Positions 22,850-34,522 of a DNA stretch of 64,000 nucleotides are shown here, piece after piece. Each line of letters starts with the position of its first letter. The stretch's first letter is position 1. This stretch comes from Thermothielavioides terrestris NRRL 8126 (taxonomy: Eukaryota; Ascomycota; Sordariomycetes; Sordariales; Chaetomiaceae), in contig NC_016458.1 of NCBI RefSeq assembly GCF_000226115.1, positions 4,312,001 to 4,376,000 on the forward strand, in the 5' to 3' direction. A model generated the notes under the pieces. It ran no database searches. It was not told the origin of the DNA and saw only the letters and a program-made list of their open reading frames with translations. The translations under genes were made by a program, and so were the position numbers.

Positions 22850-25800
22850 TCACGAACGGTAACCGTTCTCCTTCAGCCAGGCGCCAACATCCGCCCTGTC
22901 GCGCTCGACCCACGAGATCTTAGACCGGATGGCGTCCAGGCTCTGGGCTAGGGACTGGTCAAACCCGTTGGTGTTCTTGCCCTCGAAGAACTTCTCCACC
23001 CTGGCGAGCTGCTCCTTCTTGGTGAAGCTCGACGTCAAAATGGTAACCATGGTGCCCAGCATCGAGAGAGCCGGCGGGAGCTTCTTGATGAGCTCCTCCC
23101 AGTTCTCCGTCATCCAGGTGAATAGCGCCTCAATGCCCTCGGGATGGCTGCGCAAACCGCTCGTTGGCATGTAAATGTCCTGGTCCTTGATCTCGCCACT
23201 AAACAGCAGGTCCAGGGTGCGCTTGATCAGCTCGGGATCCTTGGCACGGCCCAGGCAGCGCAGAGCCGTGTTCCGCTCGTCACTGTTGGTAGAAGTGCGG
23301 TAGAAGTTGAGCACGGCATCGTACTAGGCCCGAGCTAGTCAGCTTCCGGCCCCAACCCCGGGTGGGCAAAAGGATAACGACGTACCTCTTCCTTGCCTCC
23401 GTACTTCAGAGCCATGCTGAAAACGCTGCCCCTGATGTTAGGGTGGATCGCCGTCCTGTCGCCGGCCATGAACTTCTTGAACATGTCCTTGGCGGCGGTA
23501 ATGATGGCCTGGTCTCCGCTGAGCCCGGCGCTGCCGAACATCATGCCCTTGAACTGCTGCAGGATGTGTCCGTCCTTCTCCGAGAACTCCCAGCCCAGCT
23601 CGTGGGCCTTGGGACTGACGAGGTCGCGCAGGAACGCATCCAGCGCGTCGCGCGTTGCCTCGTCCTCAAAGATCCAGGCGCTCTGCACCGACGAGACCCG
23701 GGCAATGATCTCGTTCCAAACGACGAACTCAGGCTCCGAGTTGAAGCCCTTGAGGAGGCTCAAAACGCCCGACGTGCTCTGATAGCCAGATGTGGCTAGA
23801 GCGCCGGCGTCAGCGATCATGCCGGCCCTGTCTTCGACGCTGAGCAGGCCCTGCTTCGCAGCCTCGCCTAGCTTCTTGAGACGCTGGGGAGAGTAAGCAG
23901 TGCGATACAGGCCCGTGTGGTTTGCGTTCAGCTTGAAGAACTCCGTGCTCGGCACCTTGAAGGTCGCTTCCCGCTCGGTGAGCGTCTGCGACTCATCGAT
24001 GCCGTCCTTGCTGCGGAGGCCGAGGAAGACGGGGTAAAGAACCTGGTCCTCTTCGGGCTTGGTGTCCCCGGTGCGGAGGAACCGGTTCTGCTTCAGGTGA
24101 ATCGTGTTGTCGTCTTTCTCCGACACCGTTACCACGGGGAAGCCAACGTGCTTGGTCCATACCCGCATAACATCTTCCACGTTCTCACCACTCGCCTCGG
24201 CAAGAGACGCCCACAGATCTTCAGTCTGCGTGTTGCCGTAGGCGTGCTTCTTGAGGTACCGCCTGACGCCTTCCAGGAACGTGTCTTCACCGAGATACGT
24301 CGAGATCATGCGCAGCACGCAGGACCCCTTCGAGTACGAGATGGCGTCGAAGATCTGGTTGATCTCGTCCGCCCGCTTCACAGGGACCTCGATCGGGTGA
24401 CTGCTCCGAAGCGAGTCCAGCGCCAGGGCACGCTGGAGGTTGTCGACCACGTACGACTCCCACACCTTCCACTCCGGGTAGAAGATGTTGCAAGAGTACC
24501 ACGAAGCCCAAGTGGCGAATCCCTCGTTGAGCCACAGGCCGTCCCACCAGTCCATGGTGACCAAGTTGCCGAACCACTGGTGCGCCAGCTCGTGCTGCAC
24601 CACTTCGGCGACCCGCTCCTTGGTCGCGGCGCCGCTGACCTTCTCGTCCAGCAGCAGGTCGACCACACGGTAGGTGACGAGACCCCAGTTCTCCATGGCG
24701 CCCTGGGCAAAATCGGGGATGGCAATCTGGTCCATCTTCGGCAGAGGGAACTCGATGCCAAAGACCTTCTCGTAGAACGCGAGCGTCTTGGCGGCCAGGT
24801 CCAGGGAGAACCGGCCGTGCTCGATGTCTTGTCCAGGTGGCGCGTAGACGCGCACAGGCACCCGGAACGCGTTGGTCTCGATGTAGTTGAGCTCGCCGAC
24901 AACGAAAGCCACCAGGTAGGTTGACATGCGAGGCGACTTGTTGAAGGTGACGGCCTTCTTGGTGCTGCCTGTCTGCTCGGAGTGGACCTCGGTTTCGAAA
25001 GCAATGTCCATGTTGCTCAGGCAGGTCAAGTGAGTGTCGGCAATGAGCGTGATGGTGAACTCGGCCTTCAGGGAGGGCTCATCGAAGCACGGAAACGCGC
25101 GACGGGCATCGGTCGGCTCCATCTGCGTGACGGCCAGGATACCGTCGCTGCCGTCCGGGTTCTTGTAAGTGGACCGGTAGAAGCCGGCCATCTTGTCGTT
25201 GAGCTGGCCGGTGAACTTGATCTCAAGCTGCGCCTTGCTACCCTTAACGACAGCATCGTCGAAGTCGAGCTTGGTAATCTGGGTAACCTCATTGTACGAC
25301 ACGGTAGGAAACGAGCTGCAATTCCTTTGCGTCAGAGCGAGAGCGAGAGCGCGGGAGCGCGAGCCCGAAGAAGGAAGAAGAAGAAGACGAAGAAAGGAGG
25401 GCAGCGGACAGACCTGACCGTGTGCCCACCCGAGGTGATCTTTGCCTCGTGGATGTCAAGCTCAAGAGTGTGCAGCGAGATGGACTTGGAGTCCTCGGCC
25501 ACGTCGAGATCAATCACGACCGTTCCGTCAAAGGTCAGCTTCTTGAAGTCGGGCTCCAGTGTGACATGGTAGTGCCGAGGAATGACGTTGGCGGGGAGCA
25601 GCTCTCGGCCCTGCACGTTGACCCCACCTGCCATTTCGGCAGCAGCATGTGTTCTGCACATGTGGCGGCGGTACGAGCAGTGGCGGACGGGCTGGCTGCA
25701 GAGACGGCGGGCTCGTGGGTGTGAGAGCGGTCGATGGTGGCAATTCAGTACCAAGGAGCGGGGTGTTGAAGCGGTCGATACGGGTAAGGCGGTCAAGACC

Positions 25801-26045
25801 GAGTAGAAACTGCGGGGTGGTTTGCATTAAGCATCGGCCCGTTCTTGCTCAAGCTCTGGATCCCGGGACAGGTGTTGCGGGGCTCGGTTTCGGCGGCCTA
25901 ATCCTGCGAAGGCCTCCGTGGTTACGTACCGATAAGTAAAATTCTGCGGCGGATGGGAGCGAAACTGCAGCACTGCGCCTGCTCCCGCGACTGGACTCCG
26001 TGCGACACGGCAAGCAGTGCGCGAGGCAAGGCAGAAGCGCAGCAT
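22850..26045 (-). CDS. ape2: M1-family zinc aminopeptidase (Aap1/Ape2, puromycin-sensitive type)
   Basis: Gluzincin aminopeptidase that removes N-terminal residues from peptides. Exons: 26045-25930, 25809-25414, 25315-23386, 23323-22850, all in frame. Substrate-binding GAMENW and the zinc motif HELAHQWFGN followed by WLNEGFA (third ligand Glu) are intact. The C-terminal helical ERAP1-like domain (HPNIRGSVFSMALKYGG, YDAVLNFYRTSTNSDERNTA) is complete. The classical cytosolic start is MAGGVNVQGRELLPANVIPR at 25634 (874 aa). Upstream, an exon beginning at 26045 (MLRFCLASRTACRVARSPVA) looks like a mitochondrial presequence and splices in frame (GTACGT donor at 25929, GCAG ending at 25810) to the main exon, giving 971 aa. 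Both forms may be made from different starts, as is known for yeast Ape2. Intron 25413-25316 uses a GTCTGT donor, chosen because it restores the family sequence TVSSFPTVSYNE. Confidence 0.93.
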
Positions 26046-26625
26046 CGTGAAGGGAAAGAATAGATGATTATAAACGAGGGGTAGCAAGCATGTAAACGTA
26101 CAGTGGCCCCTTTATTGTCCACTCATGTTTACGTACACTTCTCGTCACAGCGCCCTCATCGACTGTTTTGTCGGAACCTGAAAGTGAAGAGACGGCCTGG
26201 AAAGAACCGAAAAAAGCCGCTGCGGGCAAGGGCCCATGCTGGTCCCCGATCTGAGTGTGGCACAAATGCTACGCAAGCGCGTATGATGCGAATGATGGAT
26301 TGATGATCATAGTGGGATCTCCACCCCTGTGTCTGTCTACATGTCTAAGTACAATATCTACGCCACTCTAGGCTGTGGGGCTGTAACGGATGCCCCTGCC
26401 CTAGTAATGATGCCTTAGATGCCTTGTAGAAAGTGCTTCCTACAATCTGCTACTATATAAAAATTATTAACGCTCTCATTGATATAAAAATACTATTGAT
26501 AGTATTCTCGCTATACCTATGAGATTTGTAATATAGTTATTACTAAATAATTTTTAATAATTTATTAGTTATACTCTTTACTTAAGCTTTAGTATATAAC
26601 TAGATATTATAGCTTACTATTATAC
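26046..26625. other. Aminopeptidase upstream region and GC/AT boundary
   Basis: The first ~370 bp have gene-like composition and should hold the aminopeptidase promoter. Around 26400-26450 the composition changes abruptly to AT-rich, TA-dinucleotide-rich DNA. The last ~180 bp are AT-rich and I see no gene. Confidence 0.6.
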
Positions 26626-26897
26626 TGAGGAGAGCAGCAAAGTGGAGCTATATAGGATGCAGAGACTTATATATTGAGAGAGGTACTCCTCTCATACAGA
26701 GTGGGAGGAGCGCCGAGGTCTATATACATATATAGGCAGAGCTGACATGTGCTCTCTGAGCGTAAGAAGCTTAGCAAGTAGAGTTACATATACACTAGTA
26801 TGCGATATACCCCTTAGACAGGCTCGTAAGAGGTTGTCTATAGAATATATATACTGGGCACTGACCCTAGAGCTTGCATTGCTAGGCATATTGAACT
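26626..26897 (-). repeat. 3' LTR of the minus-strand copia element
   Basis: 272 bp. Read on the minus strand it runs from about 26897 (TTCAATATGCCTAG) to 26626 (GCTGCTCTCCTCA) and has the same length as the LTR at 53003-53274. Differences between the two are mostly C/T and G/A changes. Confidence 0.85.
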
Positions 26898-27479
26898 GTA
26901 GCCTCTAGTATTAATTCTACCATTGTATATAATTATAACTATTATATAAGTATTGCTATACCATTGTATAAGCGTTGTCTAGCTATCTACGTTGGTGAAT
27001 TGTATAGTACATTATATACGGTTAGATTTAAAGATTCTATTGTTGATATTTAGAGGTATTATTATTAACATTGATGCAAATGCTATTGATCGTATTATAT
27101 ACATTTCTAATTGTACTACGTAGTCTATTCCTATCCCTTATTTAGGTATGCTATTGACATATATTTCAAATTATACAACCTTGATTATAGGTTTATATTA
27201 TATAATTAAATATTATAATCATTTAAGTATACGCTATTATAGGTATTATTGCCTAACGTCTTAAATATATATCTACTATTGTCGCCTATTATTGTATTTA
27301 TACTATATATTCAATACTATAATACTATAGGTTAGTCAATAGCTATACTCCTAAAAGTATATAATTGTAGTAAATATACCTTAAACCTTCTCCTAAATTC
27401 TTCTTTTATAGACTATAAATCATAGTAGTAGCTTTAGTAATAACAACAATATTAATAATAATAACTATATTATCCTCTA

Positions 27480-28371
27480 CTCACTTCACTACTTTTAAAA
27501 GGGTCTATACCGCTAAGGTGGCTAAGAATAAGCCTCCTCTACTCCTAGCTACCTCTACTAAAGCTAGCGCTAACGCTAGTAAGAAGTTAGTATACTATAA
27601 TTTGCCTAAATAGTATAGTGTATATATCTACGTCTTTAACATTTGTTGTAGGACCTCTATTATACTAAAGACTCCCTCTAAGTACATAGCGCCTCTCTCT
27701 TCCTTCTCTTCCTCTTCGAAGGATAAGGAGGAGGAGGGCACTCTAAGAGAGTAGCCCTACCTAGGTTGTCTAAAGTCCGCTATATATAGCAAGAGCTCTA
27801 GGGAGTGCTAAGAGGCCCCTAGTAAAGTAGCCTAGTATATACACTATATATATAGTAAGAAGTGTTGCTCTATATAAGTCTATCAGTAGTACTAGAAAGC
27901 ATATAGTATTAATAAATTAGCTTTATAAATATACTCTCTACCGCTAAGCACTTCCTAGCTTTAATATAGAGGCGCTGAGAGCTTAAGCCTAATTTTATAA
28001 ATATAAATAAAAAGATAAAGAAAAAAAGCTAGTCTAACTATATTAAGTAGGACTAGAAGACGTTATATACTACCTTATATACTCTCCTCGCTATAAAGAG
28101 CGAGGACACTAATACTAAGGATAACGAAGACGATAATAAAAAGTATATATCTATACTTGCTAAGGGCAAGGGCAAGAGTAAGGCAAAGGCGGCTATATCT
28201 ACTAAGAAGTTTAAGAAGGCTAAGAAGAAGAAGTATAAAGAGGAGGACAAGGATAAGGATAAGAGCGAGGAGGAGGCTACTCTAGGCTTTGACTTAGAGG
28301 CGTTAGCATATAGTATAGTAGTGGCAATGCTAGCTACTATAATTCTTAAAAAGAAGAAGGGTAGTAAATAG
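27480..28371 (+). pseudogene. Conserved reading frame antisense to copia (minus-strand element copy)
   Basis: This frame lies between the RNase H end and the 3' LTR of the minus-strand copia copy, on the opposite strand to pol. It matches 51497-52480 (minus) in the other copy over most of its length, including the stop codon. The C-terminal part is open from about 28075 to the TAG at 28369: an acidic/Asn-rich stretch, a Lys/Gly run (ILAKGKGKSKAKA), a Lys/Glu/Asp coiled-coil-like region (KKAKKKKYKEEDKDKDKSEE) and a hydrophobic tail ending LKKKKGSK. The N-terminal part holds Cys residues and Ser/Pro tracts and is broken by RIP-type stops. I know no named family. It may be an accessory antisense gene of this copia family. 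Confidence 0.5.
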
Positions 28372-29744
28372 CTCTATATTATTATTTGTTGTTTTATAGA
28401 TATAGGCACCCCCTAGTCCATTTTATACTAGTATATATTCCTATTTTTAGTCTGTTTTTATTTATACTTTATATTCCTATCCCTTTGATTGTCTTCTTAA
28501 ACTATATAACGTATATCTTATAGGTTAAGAAACTTTCTAAAATGTTTAAACTTCTAGCGAGTTAACACTTTTATAAGGCTATTTGTAGATATCTCTATAG
28601 TTAGCAAGTATATAACCTTTAAAGACCTCTTTATATATTCCTAACGTAGCTATATATTATAGATGTTAATATAATGTAGGTGAGTATTAATATATTCGTT
28701 CTCGCCTACTATAAAGCGAATAGTCTATATATTGTTATAGAACATAGTCTAAGGCATATCTAACTCAAGTTGTAAGTCGCTAAAGAAGCGTTTAAACGCT
28801 ATTGTTTCCTATATTATAGTAGATAGAGCGAGGAGCTTCGCTTCTATAGACGAAGTGGTGACCGTATCCTAGTGCGCCGCCTTCCAATAAATAAGCCTAT
28901 CAAATAAAAAGAGAAGATAGCTATATAACGACCTATATATATTAGGGTTATCTATATACAATACGTTCTCTATAATAAGTAGGATCTATATAGAAGTAGT
29001 ATCTTATCCTAAACTAAATAGCGAGGAAGTATATACCAAAGAGGTAGGAGATTATATACTTTACGACGTCGATATATATTCTTAAGAGGTTCGTTAGGAA
29101 GTATAAAAGCAACGAAGCTAGGAACGCGACTTCTATACGTAGTACGACTATAGTGTAGAGTAGTAATCTAATAAGCTTTTAGTATCGTTTGATCTATACT
29201 CAAGTAGCTATACTAGTGAACTTACAAAGCTCTATTATAGGGACAGAAATATTTAGAAAAGTAATTTAATCTATAAGACCGAAACGCTTTGTAATCTTCT
29301 TAATGTACTAGTCAAGGCAGAGCTAGATCTTATATTATATATAGTCGTAGATTACCCTAATGCCTAGGAACTAAGCTACGTTACCCTTCTTATATACTTT
29401 ATACTTTGCTTTTAGAGTATCGATAATCTTCTAAGCCTCTTTCGTATAGTCTCTATAGTAGAAGACTAGATAATTATCTATATAGAACAGTATAAATATA
29501 TACCGTTGGTGGTCAAAAAATAAGTATAGTTCCTTAGGCAAAGCTATAAGGCCGAGCTTCCGAAATATATTAGAGAACTCTTAGTACTAGAGCAATCAGG
29601 ACTCTTATAAGTTATATAGAGCTCTCTATAGTTCTATAAGAAATCTAGGCTCTTCGAACCCCTTAAGCATCTTATAGATAATACCCTTAGGTAGGTTAGC
29701 GTTTAAGAACGCCTATACTACGTCGAACTGCTTGACTTTAAGAT

Positions 29745-30033
29745 TGTTACACGCAGTTGTAGGTCACCTGTGGCCACCTGTAGCCAACTGTGCAAGTGTA
29801 GGCCCACTGGGCCCACTGGGCCCACTAGGCCCCACAATAGCACTGGGCCCCGCAATAGTGCATAGGCCACCTTACGCATAGGCCACCACACTCCTGTATT
29901 TAGGCAGGCACTTGCCTACATTCCACACTCTTGCAAACATCCATCTTGCACTCCTCTAAAGCTCCTGCTTGGTTTGAGTGCCCCGCTACTTTGGCTAACG
30001 AGGTTAAGCAGCAACCTACTTGTTCGTATAACA
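29745..30033 (+). repeat. 5' LTR of the TRIM-like element
   Basis: 289 bp with TGTTACACG at the start and CGTATAACA at the end. Contains a GC-rich run of GGCCCACTG repeats near 29810-29830. Copies of this LTR recur at 30690-30969, 31745-32025 and 32675-32954 (inverted) and, in two pieces, at 30600-30689/32955-33158. Confidence 0.85.
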
Positions 30034-30035
30034 AG

Positions 30036-30060
30036 TGGTGCCTACTACTGGACTTGAACC
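30036..30060 (+). other. Primer-binding region of the TRIM-like element
   Basis: Starts two bases after the LTR with TGGTGCCTACTACTGG, complementary to a tRNA 3' end (...GGCACCA). Complementarity appears to continue into a T-loop-like ACTTGAACC, longer than a usual primer site. The spacing (16 nt from loop to CCA end) matches tRNA geometry. The inverted copies near 31718-31742 and 32650-32672 keep it. Confidence 0.6.
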
Positions 30061-30117
30061 TATACAACGAACCGTGGTAAGCCTCCTTTTAAAGGAGCTC
30101 GTATTTATCGACAGTGT

Positions 30118-30152
30118 GCCTAAGCAGTACCGTATCATGTGGCTTAGGCAAC
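30118..30152 (+). other. Conserved hairpin in the TRIM leader
   Basis: GCCTAAGC and GCTTAGGC form an 8-bp perfect stem around a 16-nt loop, 85 bp downstream of the primer site. One dimer copy (around 31625-31660) keeps a 6-bp core of the stem; the copy near 32570-32600 pairs less well. Its place in a short leader suggests a packaging or dimerisation signal (inference). Confidence 0.4.
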
Positions 30153-30689
30153 TATATATGGGCGTAGGTGCCCTAAGTACCCTGCTAGGAAGCACTTGTA
30201 GTTTTACTTACTTAGGTGGTCTCCAAGTATTGCGAAGCCCTCGAGCTTCTAAGGGTAGCTGCCCAAAGAGCGAGACCTAATCTAGAGGTCGGTATCTAGG
30301 GCAACAACGTCAATCGCGACCTTCAACACTTCGTCGTTGCCCTGGCTCGGCTCCCAAAGACCAACCGTCAATCGCGACTACTTTTTCTAAGACCTCGTCG
30401 CCCTAGCCCGGCTCCCATCCTTCTAACCGTTCCAACCTCCGACCGATCAATCGACCGATCAATCGCTCTGACTAGTCGCCCCGATCAAGGAACCCGACAA
30501 GTGGATTGAATAGATTGAATGGTTGGATGGTTAAGGTGCAAGATACAATGGACCTACAAGCTGAGGACAGCTTTTCTGTTTGTTCGTGGGGGGGGCAATT
30601 GTTATACGCAGTTATAGGTCACCTATAGCCACCTGTGGCCAACTGTGTAAGTGTGGGCCCACTGGGCCCACTGGGCCCACTAGGCCCTA

Positions 30690-32954
30690 TATTATATGAA
30701 CAAGTGGGTGCTACTTGACCTCGTCAGCCAAGGTAGCGGAGCACTTAGACTAAGTCAGAACTTTGGAGGAGTACAAGATTAATGTATTGCAAGAGTGTGG
30801 AATACGGGCAAGTGCCTGCCTAAATATAGGAGTGTGGTGGCCTGTACGTAAGGTGGCCTATACACTGTTGCGAGGCCTAGTGCTATTGTGGGGCCTAGTG
30901 GGCCCAGTGGACCTACACTTACGCAGTTGGCCACAGGTGGCCACAGGTGACCCACAACTATATATAACAATTGCCCCCCCTACGAACAAACAGAAAAGCT
31001 GTCCTCAGCTTGCAAGTCTATTGTATCTTGCACCTCAACTATCCAACTATCTAATCTATTTAATCTACCTGTCGGGTTCCTTGATTGGGGCGACTGGCTA
31101 GTTGGGTTCTTTGATTGGGGCGACTAGTCGGGGCGATTAATTAGAGCGATTGATCGGTTAGAGGTTGGAGCGGTCGGAGGGATGGGAGCTAGGCCGGGGC
31201 GATAAGGTCTTTGGAAAAAGTGGTTGCGATTGACGGTTAGAAGGATAGGAGCTAGGCTAGGGCGACGAGGTCTTTGGAAAAAGTGGTCACGATTAACGGT
31301 TAGAAGGATAGGAGCCGGGCCAGGGCGATAAGGTCTTAGAAAGTGGTCGCGATTGACGGTTGGTCTTTAGGAGCCAAGCTAGGGCAACAAGGTCTTGGAA
31401 AGTGGTTGCAATTAACATAGTCTTTAGGAGCTGAGCTAGGGCGACGAGGTGTTGAAGGTCGCGATTAACGTTGTTGCCCTAGATACCAACCTCTAGGTTA
31501 GGTCTCGCTCTTTGGGCAGCTACCCTTAGGAGCTCAAGGGCTTTATAATACTTAGAGAGTACCTAAGTAAATAAAACTACAAGTACTTCCTAGTAAGGCA
31601 CTTGGGGTATCTATATCTGTATATAATTGCCTAAGCTATATAACGCGATACTACTTAGGTATACTGTCGATGAACATAAGCTCCTTTAAAAGGAGGCTTA
31701 CCGTAGTTCGTTGTATAGGTTTAAGTCCAGTAGTAGGCACCACTTATTATATAAACAAGTAGGTTGTTACTTAACCTCGTCAGCTAAGGTAGCGAAGCAC
31801 TTAGACTAAGTTGGAACTTTAGAGGAGTGTAAGATTAATATATTATAAGAGTGTAGAATACGGGTAAGTGCCTGCCTAAATATAAGAGTATAGTAGCCTA
31901 TGTGTAAGGTGGCCTATACACTGTTGCGGGGCCCAGTGCTATTGTAGAGCCTAGTAGGCCCAGTGGACCCACACTTACGTAGTTGGCTATAGGTGGCCAC
32001 AGGTGACCTACAACTATATATAACAATTGCCCCCCCTATAAATAAATAGAAAAGCTGTCCTTAGCTTATAAGTCTATTGTATCTTACACTTCAACTATCC
32101 AACTATTCAATCTATTTAATCCACTTGTCGGGTTCCTTGATCGGGGCGACTAGCTAGTCGGGTTCTTTAATTAGGGCAATTGGTTAGGGCGATTAATTAG
32201 AGCAATCGATTGGTCAGAGGTTAGAGTAGTCGGAAGGATAGGAGCTAGGCTAGGGCGACGAGGTCTTAGAAAGTGGTTGCGATTGACGGTTGGTCTTTAG
32301 GAGCTAAGCTAGGGCGACGAGGTCTTGGAAAGTAGTTGCAATTGACATAGTCTTTAGGAGCTAAGCTAGGGCGACGAGGTGTTAAAGGTCGCGATTGACG
32401 TTGTTGCCCTAGATACCGACCTCTAGGTTAGGTCTTGCTCTTTAGGTAGCTACCCTTAGGAGCTTGAGGGCTTTACAATACTTAGAGACCACCTAAGTAA
32501 ATAAAACTATAAGTGCTTTCTAGCAGGGCACTTGGGGTACCTACGCTCATATATAGTTGCCTAAGCTATATAACGCGGTACTGCTCGAGTACACTGTCGA
32601 TGAACACAAGCTCCTTTAAAAGGAGGCTTACTGTAGTTCGTCGTATAGGTTCGAGTCTAGTAGTAGGCACTACTTGTTATATAAATAAGTAGGTGCTACT
32701 TGACCTTGTTAGCCAAGGTAGCAGAGCACTTAGACTAAGTCGGAACTTTGGAGGAGTGTAAGATTAATGTATTGCAAGAGTGTAGAATGCGGGCAAGTGC
32801 CTGCCTAAATACAGGAGTGTAGTGGCCTATGTGTAAGGTAGCCTATGCACTATTGCGGGGCCTAGTGCTATTGTAGGGCCTAGTGGGCCCAGTAGACCCA
32901 CACTTACGCAGTTGGCTATAGGTGGCTACAGGTGACCTACAACTGCGTATAACA
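30690..32954 (-). mobile_element. Dimeric TRIM-like element inserted in its relative's 3' LTR
   Basis: Minus-oriented LTR-internal-LTR-internal-LTR array: LTRs at 30690-30969, 31745-32025 and 32675-32954 (280, 281, 280 bp), internals at 30970-31744 and 32026-32674. It is flanked by a 5-bp duplication CCCTA (30685-30689 and 32955-32959) and lies within the 3' LTR of the plus-oriented element. The primer-binding region appears inverted before each unit's LTR (near 31718-31742 and 32650-32672), and the polypurine tract appears as C-runs at 30973-30979 and 32029-32035. No gag-pol frame is present. Three LTRs sharing two internals is the structure expected from unequal LTR recombination or integration of a multimer. 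Confidence 0.8.
31090..31480. repeat. Minisatellite inside the TRIM internal region
   Basis: Imperfect tandem units of roughly 65-75 bp, each with a core like GGGCGAYRAGGTCTTNGAAA then GTGGTYGCGATTRACGGTT and GGAGCYRRGCYRGGGCGA. The other unit (about 32140-32420) and the plus-oriented element (about 30300-30480, complementary strand) hold fewer units. This accounts for most of the difference in internal length between copies. Confidence 0.65.
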
Positions 32955-34522
32955 CCCTACAACAGCACTGGGCTCCGCAACAGTGCATAGGCCACCTTAC
33001 GTATAGGCTACTACACTCCTGTATTTAGGCAGGCACTTGCCTATATTCCACACTCTTATAAACATCTATCTTACACTCTTCTAAAGCTCCTGCTTAGTTT
33101 AAGTGCCCCGCTGCTTTGGCTAACGAGGTTAAGCAGCAACCTACTTGTTCGTATAACAAAGATTAAACTATATAGTGATAGCTATTATTATATAGAACGA
33201 GTATATAATAAGTATAGCTATATAAATGCTTTATAGCGTAGTAAGCTTCTAAAGATTCTTATAAATATAGATATATGACTTATACTTCTCGAGGTTACTA
33301 TCCTAATCGAATTTATAGATAAAAACCTATTTTAGAGGTAGTAGTCTTCTTTTAAAGGTTTTATATTAAATTTTATACTATGTCCTCCTATTGATAAGAT
33401 TGTAGATCTTTCCTTTAGCCGCTTTTATAAACTTGTACCTTTAAGAGTAGTTAGTAAGGTCCTTCTAGCGCTTAGGAGGCTTGGCGAAGTCGTCAAAACA
33501 TACTCTAGGCCTATTTAGCATTGCTCTAAAACGTATATTATAATATTAGTAGACTGCTACTACGAAAACCGTATACAATGTATAGTGCTAGATGCTATCG
33601 CTCTTCTATAGAGCGTTTATAGGGTTATCTAAAAATATATAGCTAAACAAATGCTATATATATTAATCTAGTATATCGATACCCTTCTTATAGTATATAG
33701 AGGCTATAAAGTACACTAGACCGCTACTTCCGTTTACACTGCTATTAGAAGACTATTTATAGATCTGTCTTAATTAACGAGTAGGTAGTCTATAACTCTT
33801 ACATATATATTTACACTTCTCCCTCGCTAGCTAGGCTATAGGTGTTTTAGAATTAGGCTAAGAACTATAGTTTAAAGCGTCTTCCTAGTCGTCTAGAGCC
33901 TTTGGCTAATCGCTAGGGTAGTCGACCTCCTCTCTAGAGCTAAGAGTATCAATTGTAGTAGCAGTTATCATTATACTACCTTAGCTATCACTCCTAGTTA
34001 TATTGTTAGCAACGCTACTATTAGCGTCTCCAATAACTATATTAGAGGCCTCTAATAATATAGTTTCTACTATTCTACTATCACTGTTAGCACTATAATT
34101 AGTAGGGGGGCCGCTCTCTCTAGACACTTCTAAGCGTTATTAGTATAGCTCTAAAGTTGGTTCTAGAGTATAAAGACTATTAGTAGGCTTCTTACCTAAA
34201 CTCTAACTATGATATTCAAGTACTTCTATACCTCCTAGACAGGATAGAGAATAGAGAGGAGCTTGCTCTTTTAGTTCCTATTTAGCTATACTCTCTAGAT
34301 ATTCTAAAGAGCTAGCAACCATTATAAGGTTTTTATAGGCATCTATAACTCTAAACGGTATTACTTTAGCGTCCTAAGACTTTATAGAGAGCTCGATAAG
34401 CTCAATAACCTTTCTAGCGACTACTATTAATTAAGTATTAAGCTATGTCCTTCTAGTAGAATATATATTCGTTAAAGGTTACATTGTATATTGTAATGAC
34501 TTTCCTAAGTTTCAGTACCTAG

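Larger units (their letters stand above)
29745..33158 (+). mobile_element. Non-autonomous LTR retrotransposon (TRIM-like), split by a nested dimer
   Basis: Inserted in the minus-strand copia RT with a 5-bp target duplication AAGAT (29740-29744 and 33159-33163). Order: 5' LTR 29745-30033 (289 bp, TGTTA...TAACA ends), primer-binding region from 30036, a short internal region without a gag-pol frame, a G-rich polypurine tract at 30588-30595, then the 3' LTR in two pieces (30600-30689 and 32955-33158). The two pieces total 294 bp; minus the 5-bp duplication CCCTA created by the nested insertion, this is exactly 289 bp, the 5' LTR length. The element is clearly less AT-rich than its host, so it has suffered less RIP and is probably younger. 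Confidence 0.85.
26626..34522 (-). mobile_element. RIP-degraded Ty1/copia element, minus-strand copy, 5' part missing
   Basis: Inverted counterpart of the copia element at 37617-53274. From right to left it matches that copy's integrase/RT region (34522-33164), then, after a nested insertion (29745-33158), the rest of RT and RNase H (29744 to about 28550), a non-pol segment (28500-26898) and a 3' LTR (26626-26897). Reading the minus strand gives copia-type RT/RNase H similarity with many TAG/TAA codons where Trp or Gln is expected, the mark of RIP. The 5' third, with gag and the 5' LTR, is missing: matching sequence stops at 34522, at the edge of a solo LTR. Neither strand has an intact pol frame, so the element is dead. 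Confidence 0.85.

Noticed and set aside
23917..24924. 335-codon plus-strand frame opposite the aminopeptidase
   Set aside because: Antisense shadow; the minus strand carries GAMENW and HELAHQWFGN in the same place.
28053..28250. 65-codon minus-strand frame with Leu/Phe-rich sequence
   Set aside because: Complement of the Lys-rich antisense frame; hydrophobicity is the mirror of AAG/GAG codons.
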